From contig NC_054877.1 of the NCBI RefSeq assembly GCF_018320785.1, positions 9,680,030 through 9,744,029 on the forward strand: a stretch of 64,000 nucleotides of DNA, in the 5' to 3' direction. Below, piece by piece: positions 1-9,520 of this stretch. A program made the position numbers and the translations under genes. This DNA comes from Cheilinus undulatus. Lineage: Eukaryota > Chordata > Actinopteri > Labriformes > Labridae. Every line of letters starts with the position of its first letter. The first letter of the stretch is position 1. The notes beneath the pieces were generated by a model, which was not told the DNA's origin, did not search any database, and saw only the letters and a list, made by a program, of their open reading frames with translations.

Positions 1-285
1 CCTGGTCTGATGACGGCAAGATTGAACTGTTTGGCCTCAGTTCTAAATGTAATGTTTGGAAGAAACCAGGCCCGGCTCATCACCTGACCAATACCATCCC
101 ATAAGTTGTGGTGGTGGCAGCATCATGCTGTGGGGGTGTTTTTCAGCAGCAGGGACTGGGAGACTGGTCAGGGTTGAAGGAATGCTGAATGGAGCTAAGA
201 ACAGCAATATCCATAATAAAAACCTGTTCCACTTTGTTCAGGACCTCAGACTGGGCTGAAAGTTCACCTTCCAATTTCTCAGCTC
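1..285 (+). pseudogene. Tc1-like transposase fragment, decayed
   Basis: Translation in shifting frames gives pieces of a Tc1/mariner DDE transposase: a WSDDGKIELFG-like segment around the second catalytic block, then [17 protein letters not shown], then a segment ending in DLRLG. At least one frameshift near base 100 separates the pieces, and recognisable sequence stops near 285. The N-terminus would lie left of the window. It differs clearly from the Tc1 copy at 13246-14862, so it belongs to another Tc1 family. It is dead and lies in an intron of epdr1. Confidence 0.8.
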
Positions 286-746
286 AGGTAGATCATCAAT
301 GTATTCTGTTTCTTCACAATCTCAGATGGGCCTGTGCTCTTAATCAAAATTAATTTTGTTTCAACCCAGAACATCTTCTTGAAGATTTTTTAATGGTTTG
401 CTGCATCTGTGTCAGGCACAGCCCTATGTTGCCTCCAAAACCCCCCTGTGGCATTCTGTGGGAGTGAAATCCATCCAGTCTTTAAGCCTGAACACTTAAT
501 GAATTGTAAATAAGAGGCTTAAGTTATTTTCCTTTGGCATGCTTTAATTTGTTTATTTTGTATGTCAGGTTTTTTACTAGCAGTTTTGAATGAATTAGAG
601 CTGCAACAATAAGTTGATTCATCTGTTAGTCAAGTAAAAGAAAATTAAGTTAAAGTTTTCCTTACATAAGAATTTCTGAAGCAAACAATAGCAAAATAAG
701 TGATGTAAATATGTTTCATTTCCACCTTTCTCTGCCTCTGCTCCAG
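286..746 (+). other. epdr1: epdr1 intron, 3' part
   Basis: AT-rich intronic DNA between the Tc1 fragment and the first visible epdr1 exon. It ends in a normal pyrimidine tract and a CAG acceptor at 744-746. I see no other coding or repeat signal. Confidence 0.6.
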
Positions 747-1867
747 GTTTTTTGAGTACATCTTCTTGTACCAGAGCATGGTGATGTTCCAGATTGACCA
801 GAAGACTAAGGATTGCTCTAAGATCACTCTTACTGAGGCCTGGGATCCCTTTGACATCCCAGATAACTCCACCTTTGAGGACCAGTACTTCATTGGAGGC
901 CCTGGGGACAATGTGGAGGTTCAGGAGTGGTCAGACAGGAAGCCGGCACGCCAACGTAAGCCTAGTTTTGAACTATTTTAAACACAATAGCATTGAAAAC
1001 ATCCCTGCATACAAAGTAATAAACATGAATTAAAATCAGTGTTTACTGTCAGTTTTAGCTCAGATTTTTTCTTTATGCTCCAACAGCAAATTTAGATAAC
1101 TAACATTTATGGTACTAAAACCAACCCTTTTCAGTACATGTTATTTTTTATCTATCTTTGGCACTGTGGAACTACTTTTGAGAGGAAGTACATCACAAAA
1201 CCTATTTCTGCTGTAAAAATGGACCTTCTAAGGTTGCATTCACACCAGAGCTGTTTGGTCTTCTTTAAACAAACTCTGGTCCAGTTTCCTGGATGGTTCT
1301 GGTTCGTTTGGAGCGGTGTGAATGAGCTTTAATGGTGATTCCCTGGCTTTGCTTACAGCCTTAAGCACTCAGAATAAGGAGGAACAGCGCCTTTTTGCAC
1401 TTTCATGTTGGCTTCCTTTTTCAACACCTTGCAGCTAATCCAGGACAGATGCATTTAAAAAATAGAAAGTAAAAAACATTTATCTAATTGCGTGAAAACT
1501 TTAAAGTACACTGAGGTGCTGTTAAAAATCCAGCGTTTATGCACATTGAAGACTTCCAGCCATTGCTTCACAGTAAAAATCAATCTTCATTAGATTTAAA
1601 GAGCATCTATTGGTGGATCTAAACCTCCAGTTCCTGTTAGAGCTGCTCTAACCTTTCCTCATCTCTCTGCCAGATGAGACCTGGGTGGGCGTTTACACCC
1701 TGAAGGACTGCTACCCGGTTCAGGAAACTTACACCAGGAACAGCAGCGTCACCACCTCCACCCGTTTCTTCAACATCCAGCTGGGCATCAGCGACCCAAA
1801 CGTCTTCACCCCACCCAGCACCTGCCAATCAGCTCGGCCTGAGCGGATGTCTGAGTCTGACTGCTGA
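747..1867 (+). CDS. epdr1: Ependymin-related protein 1, C-terminal part (two exons, gene continues left of the window)
   Basis: Two exons join in frame to encode about the last 134 residues of an ependymin-family protein: 747-955 (acceptor CAG before, donor GTAAG after) and 1674-1867 (acceptor CAG, stop TGA at 1865-1867). The split codon at the junction gives His, as in the family's RxHETW motif. Diagnostic stretches are WDPFDIPDNSTFEDQY, GGPGDNVEVQEWSDRKPAR and GVYTLKDCYPVQETY, which match vertebrate EPDR1 rather than brain ependymin. Family members are secreted or lysosomal glycoproteins with a lipid-binding fold; an N-glycosylation sequon (NST) and conserved cysteines are visible. The protein ends shortly after CQSA with a Glu/Ser tail. 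Signal peptide and N-terminal half are missing only because the window starts here. Neighbouring stard3nl supports the assignment: EPDR1 and STARD3NL are adjacent in human. I am confident of the family and fairly confident of the orthologue. Confidence 0.93.
956..1673 (+). other. epdr1: epdr1 last intron
   Basis: 718-bp GT/AG intron. It contains a roughly 100-bp segment (about 1228-1335) with inverted ends (ATTCACACC at the left, GGTGTGAAT at the right), which looks like a small MITE. The rest is plain AT-rich sequence. Confidence 0.7.
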
Positions 1868-2175
1868 GGCCTTGCCAGCCTGCACCTTTAATCTTAGATA
1901 CTTAAAGAGATAATCTCACTGATTTTTTCTGTTACATAAATGTCTTTTGCCTGAGCTAACACAAACAGCATTTGTACCTTGCAAAGTTAAAGATAAAAAC
2001 TACTGACAATGACAATGAGACCATTCATGTGCTCCTGTGACAGTGCTTTTCCAAGTTTGTTGTGAATGCAGGATTATACCAGGGCTTTCTGTAGGCTGTC
2101 AGCCAAACAGCCACTTAATCACAGCCGGCTATGTTTTTCTATTGTTGATTCTAATAAAATAATATTCACTAACAA
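1868..2175 (+). other. epdr1: epdr1 3' UTR with poly(A) signal
   Basis: After the TGA there is about 290 bp of untranslated sequence ending in a canonical AATAAA at 2153-2158. Cleavage would be expected 15-25 bases later. No competing signal was noticed. Confidence 0.75.
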
Positions 2176-2235
2176 GTTGTGACTCACTTTTGCCATACAG
2201 TTTAGACTCTTCAAACCAAAACAAGCATGTGAAAG

Positions 2236-3190
2236 ATGCCTTTCCATCTGTGTCGAGTGTGGGAGCATGTAGATGAGACTTCAGTGCACAATATTGTCAA
2301 AGTAAGTGTAGACAGGAAAAAAAATGTCAAACCTCTGGTAAAGGAGGAACAGTGCGGATTTCATCCTGGCTGTGGGACAGTGGACCGACTCTTTACCCTG
2401 GCAAGGCTCCTTGAGGAAGCATGGGAGTTTGCTCATCCAGTCCACATGTTTTTTGGACTTGGAGAAGGCTTATGACCGTGTCACACACGGGGTAATGTGG
2501 GGGGTACTGCGGGAATACGGAGTCCCAGGGCCACTGAGTAGAGCCATCAGGGTCCTGTATAACCAAAGTGAGAGTTGTGTTTGCACCCTAGGCATGACGC
2601 CGAGCACACAACCCGGTATGTGTTGGCCTCCATCAGGGCTGCCACTTCTCCAATCCAATCCAACTTTATTTGTAAAGCACTTAAAAAACAACCACAGTTG
2701 ACCAAAGTGCTGTACAGGAGAACAAATAAAAATACATAAAAAACAGCAGCTCACAAGAGATAAAAGATCCTTCTGATTCTGTTTGTGATTTTCATGGACA
2801 GGATCTTGAGACGCAGCCAGTGGGAGGAGGGGTTGACCTCAGAAGTCCGTCTCTGGTTTTCGCAGATGATGTGGTTCTGTTGGCTTCTTTGGCATGGGAC
2901 ATACAGCAGGCTCTGGGGCAGTTTGTGGCTGAGTGCAAAGCATTCGGGATGAGGGTCAGCACCTCCAAGTCTGAGGCCATGGCTCTCTACCGGAAAATGG
3001 TGGATTGCTCCCTCCAGGTGGGGAGGGTGTCTTGAATGAAGGAGTTCAACTATCTTAGGGTCTTGATCACAAGTGAGGGTAGAATGGGCCGTGAGATTGA
3101 CAGGAAGATTGGAGCAGCAGATATTGCAGACGTGGCGTACCATCGTGGTGAAGAGAGAGCCGAGCCAGAAGGCATTAAGACACACAGTCT
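2236..3190 (+). pseudogene. Non-LTR retrotransposon (LINE) reverse transcriptase remnant
   Basis: Two blocks of LINE reverse transcriptase are visible in several frames. Block 1 (about 2308-2640) reads VKEEQCGFHPG, then DLEKAYDRVTHGVMWGVLREYGVPGP after a frameshift near 2450. Block 2 (about 2820-3172) carries the catalytic FADDVVLLAS motif at about 2859-2888, then KAFGMRVSTSKSEAMAL and a REIDRKIGAA segment followed by a stop. A short unrelated tail repeat at about 2656-2750 separates the blocks. The text resembles the abundant fish LINEs often labelled Rex1/L2-like, but I cannot fix the clade by eye. Neither the 5' endonuclease region nor an intact frame remains, so it is inactive. Confidence 0.85.
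2656..2750 (+). repeat. Short fish LINE/SINE-tail-type repeat inside the LINE remnant
   Basis: The sequence TTTATTTGTAAAGCACTT followed by AAAGTGCTGTACA and an A-rich run is a very common tail module of fish retroposons. Here it interrupts the reverse transcriptase between its two blocks, so it is either a nested insertion or a recombined tail. Confidence 0.6.
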
Positions 3191-4635
3191 TAGCAGAGAT
3201 ACCCCAAAATGCGCTGAAGAGAAGTTGTCACAAAGGAGTACATCTGGTGCCTGTCAATCAACATCCACTCCTCACAGGTATAGTAAGACTGGGAGGACCA
3301 AGGACTGAGAGTCTCACTTTTGTCCACATGCTCAGATACCAGGAACACCACACTGTCCTACTCAGCAAACCCATCACCACAAATGCAAGTCCGACTCTGT
3401 TTAACCGTAGGGGAAAAAAGATAATGCAGATGGAAAAAATAGGTTAGGCAAGCTACTTATCGAATAAGCTTGTCATGTTTTATTTATAGTAAAAATGTTG
3501 AGATTGTTGACACATTGAAATGTTTAGGAGCTGTGGTTAATTCCCTTTAAAGTTCCATGGGAACGCAAAAGTTAAGAGCCAAATGAGTCATCTTTACATC
3601 TTCCACAAAGTCAATCTATGTTTTCATTTACTTTTTCAAACTTCTGGGCAGTGTGGGATGTGAAAATATAAACAATTTAAAAAGTGATCCTAAAGCTGAT
3701 TAGAATGAAAAGTATCTGTGCAATGGTGGTGTTTGAAGCTGTCAAAGTTCTGGTAAGGTTTCCACATGACTTCCTGCTGGAAAAGTCAAAATGTAATACT
3801 GGATGCAAACCACAGGAGGGCGCTCTCGTCCTGCTGACAAGGGAATTATTTTCCACTTTTTACATTTTTATGCAAAAATGAGTATAAAGCAAAACTACAA
3901 TGTTATTTAACAAAACAAAAACGCGTAATGTAAATTGATTGTCAAGCTGAATGAAACTGAAATGAAGGCAAAGGAAAATCCTTTTTAAGAGCAGGCTTTT
4001 AAAGGGATTAATTTTATCAAATTGGAGTCCCGTAAGGTCAAGTTTCAGCGTGTAATTCCATTCAGACAGATGTGGCGTCTCCCTGTAGTGGTCTTCAAGG
4101 GGGGGAGGTGGTCAGGCTGTCTTAAACCGGTATCATTATTTCTATATTGTTGTGTAGCAATTGTTCACTGTAATCTGGGGGATAATTTGGGGGATTGTTT
4201 GCGGCAGAGAGGTCTATGCTTGCATTTTAAGTAGTGCTACTGCTTGCTCTGAGATTCCTGTTTTAAATGTGTGTGCAAGAATTTTAAATTGTTCAGATAA
4301 CCAAAAGTGTCAAGTAAAAGCAGCAAAACCTGGTGTAAAGAGGTCCAAATTCAAGTATAAGTCAAAATCTCACCTATAAATTTGTGTAATTATGTCAAAC
4401 AAAACATACTCACTTCATTAAAAGTAAAACATTTCATAATAATAAACTACTACAACTAGATTAAAACTACTGATGCAGCATTAATATTTAAATCTCTTTA
4501 ATGTTACTGAGTATTAAGATCTAGCTTAATAAGAGGGATACTTTTCATAGAACATGAATGTATATGTAGACTTTTATAACAATAATCTGATTCAACATGT
4601 TAACTTTAACTAAGTGATATAAACCATTTCTTAAT
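3191..4635. other. Intergenic, no gene seen
   Basis: AT-rich sequence with only short chance reading frames. The first 250 bp or so may be further decayed LINE sequence. No splice-flanked coding segment, RNA gene or clear repeat boundary was found. Confidence 0.5.
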
Positions 4636-5090
4636 CAGTGGTAATTTTGGCAGCTATTTTTAATTTTAGTTTAAGATTTAGTCTTTAAATGAAATGCATT
4701 TTAGTTTTAGTCGCAGTTTAGTCATTTCTATCCTTTTAAGTTTTAGTCTAGTTTTAGTCCATAAAAAGTCCTCACATCTTAGTCTTAACTTTTAGTCCAA
4801 GCATTTATTTTCTTGTCTAAATCTGGTACCAAATCATTATAGTCTGCTCTCTGAACTCTGCTAAACCTGGGGTCCATGCTTTCTACAGCTGAGAGGCAGA
4901 ATAGATACAGCTGCATTGATTTTTGACAGATTTACCCACAGTGGAGAAATATCACAGATTCTGATTGTCTGACAAAAACTAAGTTACATTTTAGTCCAGT
5001 TTTAATCATTTTGACAAAAACTAAGTTTAGTTTTTGTCAGTTTTATTCATCACAGATCTGTTTTTGTTAGTTTAGTCTAGTTTTTTAAGA
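4636..5090 (+). mobile_element. TTAGT-rich hAT-type MITE, copy 1 (right end lost)
   Basis: It begins CAGTGGTAATTTTGGCAGC and then repeats TTTTAGT-type words, in line with the copies at 27654-28191 and 33113-34251. The right inverted end found in the other copies is not recognisable here; similarity fades near 5090. No target-site duplication can be assigned. Confidence 0.75.
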
Positions 5091-5820
5091 TGGAAGGGAA
5101 ATTAGCAGCAAATTCCCTCAAATCAGCTTCAGTCACTACTAACAGGGAGCTCTAATACTGAGTGAAATAAAAATACCATTCTATCTTTTAGTCCTCTGGT
5201 CAAATGGTTAAATAGAAGCAGTGCAGTTCATTGGTGTCACCTCAGATTCAACATTGTCACTGAGAGCCTTGGCCTTACGCTTTCCTTTTGAGACATCCTA
5301 CCTTTGTGAGATTTTGTTTTTTCTGCTGTTGCTACAATTAAGACAAAAAAAATCAAAGCTGGGCATTTAGAATTGCCTGAGATTGTCGGTCTCACAATTG
5401 CATCCAAGACTCCAAGACTTTGTAGCACCAAAAAAAGCTCACAGTAGTCACTGGAATCACTGCAGGACTTGTAAATCTTAAAGATGTATGTTAAGTTTGT
5501 ACTCTATTTTCAGCTTACTGTTCATCTTCAGAATCACAATTTAAGAACTCAACATTTTTAGGTTTTATGTTTTAGTAACTTCTTTTAATTTACATTTTTA
5601 CTAAGAACAGAGCCATGACACTCCACATCACAACTTGGTCACAATACTTCCTGTTCTTTTTTTTTTTTCTTCACGAAAATGAAACAAACAGAACCAAAAC
5701 AGATGTATACCACACAACAACAACAACAATAACAATAATAATATTATTATTGTTATTATTATAATCAATATAGTATTTTAGTTCTGTTTTCTGGCTAGGA
5801 ATAATTCGACCCTTTGATCT
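5091..5820. other. Intergenic; A/T-trinucleotide microsatellite at about 5714-5763
   Basis: Mostly unremarkable. At about 5714-5763 an ACA/ATA run passes into a TAT/TGT run, giving a short imperfect palindrome of simple repeats. A poly(T) run lies at 5659-5668. Confidence 0.6.
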
Positions 5821-5976
5821 GTGCAGGATGCCTGGGATTTGTGAGACGAAGCAGAAGACTCTAAGTGTGGGAAGGTGTTGACTAAAACACAATCACACCA
5901 AAGTTCATATATCAACAACGCTACCATTGAGGAGCAGGCAGGAGACAGAAGCCAAGGGAGGAGCAGGTTAGAATCA
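5821..5976 (+). repeat. Left copy of a direct repeat flanking the TRIM gene
   Basis: About 155 bp, beginning GTGCAGGATGCC and containing AAAGTTCATATATCA and GAGGAGCAGGCAGGAGA, aligns by eye in the same orientation with 9380-9520. The two copies bracket the TRIM gene. They are clearly diverged, with many substitutions and small indels. Confidence 0.75.
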
Positions 5977-6900
5977 GGTGTGTTCTCAGCTAAAGCGAAC
6001 AAACCAGTAGAGAGTGGATGGAATTTAAATTTGGCTCATGCTGGGTTGCTTGGGGATAAATTTGTTCTCAGAACAGCAAGACAGTGGCATCACAAATAAA
6101 AGAGAGGCAACATGAAACAGCACACTTACTGTCTGAAACACTCTAAACTATAGTGAGAATCTCAGCAAAGGACAGAGGTGATAAACTATCAAATAACAAA
6201 AGTTCCACCTCTCAGGACATGAGGAGAAATATCACCCAGCTGAAAAATAAGTTTGATAAATTTTAAATCAACATCCAGTATACACAGCATGGCTTACCAA
6301 TCTGCTGATCGGACCATTTTACAATCTGGCTAAACAAACTGTGGAAAGATTAAAATCACACAACAGGCTTTACTAACGGGATGTGAAAACAACTGAAAGT
6401 TTTACATCCTGGATAAACAACAAACTAAGTCTGAACACTTTGCCTTTATTCTAGATTTTCAAACAAGGTTCATAAGTAAAATGTCTAAATTCAGGATGAG
6501 TACTGAAATCTGGTACCAACATGGCACTGGTGCTAACATGTCCAGTATCTGCTGAGTTGAATCAAAACAAAGCCTTCGTCTGCAGTTGAGTCCCACTACC
6601 CCCAACCTAAAAATACAGCCTGTGTACATTACATAACCTGGTCCTTTGTGGAACGCTGTAAAACCTGATCATCCATTCCTTGTGGTAAAACTTAAGTCAC
6701 CACACAGTCAGAATATTATTTTGTTCCCAGCAGAGATGTGCAGGTATGAGGATGGGCGTGGCTAGCAGAAGTGAAGACTGGAGCTTAAGACTCACTTGCT
6801 GTAGTAACATTAGTACACAGCTGTTATCCATCAGAGCTCAGAAACTGTTTAAGCCCAGCAGAAGAGGAACTATTTGACCATCACATCACAAAGGAATAAA
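5977..6900 (+). promoter_or_regulatory. Upstream region and 5' UTR of the TRIM gene
   Basis: About 900 bp between the left flanking repeat and the TRIM start codon. The last 100 bp or so, which include GAAACTGTTTAAG just upstream of the start, are the likely 5' UTR. I could not pin down a TATA box or an interferon-response element. Confidence 0.35.
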
Positions 6901-8586
6901 ATGGCTCAGCTTGGAAACCAATTACACAGAGAGCAAATCAGCTGCTCCATCTGTCTGGACCTCTTGAAGGATCCGGTGACTGCTACCTGTGGGCACAGCC
7001 ACTGCATGAAGTGTATTGAAACACACTGGGATAAAGAGGACAAGCGGAAAATCTACACCTGCCCTCAGTGCAGAGAAGTCTTTTTGCAAAAGCCTGACTT
7101 GAAGAAAAACACCATGTTAGCAGATTTAGTGGAGGAACTGAAGAGGATTGAACTCCAAGCTGCTCCTGCTGATCACTGCTACGCTGGGCCTGAAGATGTG
7201 GCCTGTGACGTCTGCACGGGGAGAAAACTCAAAGCCCAAAAGTCCTGTCTGCAATGTCTGGCCTCTTTCTGTGAGAAACACCTTCAGCCTCATTTTGAAG
7301 CAGCTCCACTACAAAAACACAAGCTGACAGAGCCGTCCAAGAAGCTCCAGGAGAGCATCTGCTCTCGTCATGATGAGGTGATGAAGTTGTTCTGCCGTAC
7401 TGATCAGCAGCCTATCTGCTATCTCTGCTCTGTGGACCAACATAGAGGCCACGACACAGTCTCAGCTGCAGCAGAAAGGACTGAGAGGCAGAAAGAGCTC
7501 AAGGTGAGTCGACAAAACATCCAGCAGAGAATCCAGGACAAAGAGAGAGATGTGAAGCTGCTTCAGCAGGAGGTGGAGGCTGTCAATCGCTCCGCTGATG
7601 AAGCAGTGGACCACTGTGAGAAGATCTTCTCTGACGTAATCTGTATCATGCTGAAAAAACGCTCTGATGTGACGGAGCAGGTCAGATCCCAGCAGAAAAC
7701 TGAAGTGAGTCAGGCCAAAGAGCTTCAGGAGAAGCTGGAAAAGGAGATCACCGAGTTGAAAAGGAGAGATGCTCAGCTCGCAAAGCTTTCAACCACAGAG
7801 GATCACAACCAGTTTCTACAGAGCTTCCTTTCACTGTCACAACTCAGTGAAAGTACAGACTCTTCCAGCATCAGTATCCTTCCTCTGAGCTTCTTTGAGG
7901 ATTTGACAGCAGCTGTGTCAGATTTTGGAGATAAACTACTGGATGTTCTGTGTGGGAAACAGACAAACATCTCACAGAAAGTGGAAGAAGCAGATGTTTC
8001 ACCGTCACCACCAAAGTCTGACATTAGAGCTGAGTTATTGAAGCATTCATGCTATATCACACTGAATCCAAACACGGCACACGGATGTCTGCTGTTATCT
8101 GACAGGAACAGAAAAGCAACTTTAACGAGGCAGCAGCAGACCCTGTCTCGTCAGCGAGACAGATTCACTGGCTACTGTCAGGTCCTGAGTAAAGAGAGTC
8201 TGACTGGACGTTGTTACTGGGAGGTGGAGTGGAGCGGAGGAGTTCACGTAGCAGTGGCGTACAAGAATATCAGCAAAGTAGGGATGCGGGATGAATGTGC
8301 GTACGGACACAATGACAAATCCTGGGCGTTAGACTGTGTCAGCAAAAGTTATAACCTCTTACACAACAGTGTCAGCACTCCTTACACTGATCTTCAGTGT
8401 TCAAGAATAGGAGTCTACCTGGATCACAGTGCAGGTATTCTGTCCTTCTACAGCGTCTCTGACACTATGACTCTCCTCCACACGGTCCAGACCAAGTTCA
8501 CTCAGCCTCTCCATGCGGGACTCAGGCTTTTTTATCCTGGGATTCGTTCTTTTGAATCTGCTGCTAAGCTCTGTGACCTGAAATAG
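6901..8586 (+). CDS. Tripartite-motif (RBCC-B30.2) protein, TRIM16/TRIM25-like, intronless
   Basis: A single uninterrupted exon encodes 561 aa with the full TRIM architecture. The C3HC4 RING (about 15-57) has C15, C18, C30, H32, C35, C38, C54 and C57 all present, so it should bind zinc and recruit an E2. A B-box1-like module spans about 102-131. B-box2 (154-184) has C154, H157, C165, C173, C176, H181 and H184. A Lys/Gln/Glu-rich coiled coil runs about 185-300, and a PRY-SPRY (B30.2) domain about 375-558 has WEVEW at 440-444 and LDHSAGILSFYSV near 507-519. The ATG at 6901 is preferred over one nine codons upstream: it has an AAAATGG context and starts the MAQ... N-terminus usual in fish relatives. 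The predicted role is a cytosolic E3 ubiquitin ligase, with SPRY choosing the target. Antiviral or immune function is common in the expanded fish TRIM families but is an inference here. AATAAA follows at 8938. Confidence 0.93.
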   Translation: MAQLGNQLHREQISCSICLDLLKDPVTATCGHSHCMKCIETHWDKEDKRKIYTCPQCREVFLQKPDLKKNTMLADLVEELKRIELQAAPADHCYAGPEDVACDVCTGRKLKAQKSCLQCLASFCEKHLQPHFEAAPLQKHKLTEPSKKLQESICSRHDEVMKLFCRTDQQPICYLCSVDQHRGHDTVSAAAERTERQKELKVSRQNIQQRIQDKERDVKLLQQEVEAVNRSADEAVDHCEKIFSDVICIMLKKRSDVTEQVRSQQKTEVSQAKELQEKLEKEITELKRRDAQLAKLSTTEDHNQFLQSFLSLSQLSESTDSSSISILPLSFFEDLTAAVSDFGDKLLDVLCGKQTNISQKVEEADVSPSPPKSDIRAELLKHSCYITLNPNTAHGCLLLSDRNRKATLTRQQQTLSRQRDRFTGYCQVLSKESLTGRCYWEVEWSGGVHVAVAYKNISKVGMRDECAYGHNDKSWALDCVSKSYNLLHNSVSTPYTDLQCSRIGVYLDHSAGILSFYSVSDTMTLLHTVQTKFTQPLHAGLRLFYPGIRSFESAAKLCDLK

Positions 8587-8960
8587 AAAGACAGTGGATT
8601 CAATATAGACTGTTGCAGAAACTACTTAGTGGATGTATTATCATGATTTTAGCTGATACATGTCTATCTAATTCTAACAACTATAGAGCAGGTAGACCCT
8701 TTTGCCCCCTCTGGGATTTCTGGTGCACCTGCAGGACGACTTGGCCCAAGGATGGGATACAGTGACTTCAAACAGTGTTTAAAAAAAGATGATTAACAGA
8801 TATAAAATTGATTATTGTATAGAAATGTTTGTTTTGTTTTTTGCTTAAATGCAATCTTGTGGTAAATGCTTTGTGAAGGGAAGCAAAAAGAGGAGAAATA
8901 ATCATTTGATCCATCACTGCAAATTATCTATTTTTTAAATAAACCTTGTGTTTGGGGACA
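8587..8960 (+). other. TRIM gene 3' UTR with poly(A) signal
   Basis: About 350 bp after the TAG stop lead to AATAAA at 8938-8943. A second AATAAA cluster at about 9252-9260 could serve a longer transcript. Confidence 0.65.
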
Positions 8961-9379
8961 AAACAGACCAAACACATCAAAATACATCTGCTACTTCACT
9001 TTATCAGATACATTTTGTTTTTGGGTATGATCCATGTCCATGATCATGTTTACTTTGATTTTTAGACTAAATGTTATAGTGAGGCACTAATAGGCATTGT
9101 AAAACTGTAAATATTCTTATCTTAATCAATATGAAGGTATTTATTTTCTTTGGCATGAGGAGATTCTGCTCTGCACTGACTGTGCTGATTTAGTTAAAGT
9201 ATTGAGCACTCTTCAAAGAGATTTGTGGAAAAACTGAAGGTTTGAATTCGGAATAAAATAAACACAGAAGTATGAACTTCTTGCCTTTATTTCAAGGGTT
9301 TCTCATAATTCTGATGGATAAAATGTCAAACTAATGGGAGAATAAAACTGAGGAATGTTGTTCGTAGAGTCTGTGCTCG

Positions 9380-9520
9380 GTGCAGGATGCCTTGGATGTA
9401 AGACAAACCAGAGGAATGCGAATGCGGTAAGGTGGTTGCACAACACGAAAGTTCACATATCAGCAATAGTGCCACTGAGGAGCAGGTAGGAGAAGTAGTC
9501 AAGGGAGCAGCAGGTCAGGA
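9380..9520 (+). repeat. Right copy of the direct repeat flanking the TRIM gene
   Basis: It begins GTGCAGGATGCC and contains AAAGTTCACATATCAGC and GAGGAGCAGGTAGGAGA, parallel to 5821-5976. It is slightly shorter through small deletions. It lies about 430 bp beyond the first TRIM poly(A) signal. Confidence 0.75.

Noticed and set aside
2751..3185. Minus-strand 144-codon frame over the LINE remnant
   Set aside because: It is the antisense of the reverse-transcriptase block, which reads clearly on the plus strand (FADDVVLLAS).
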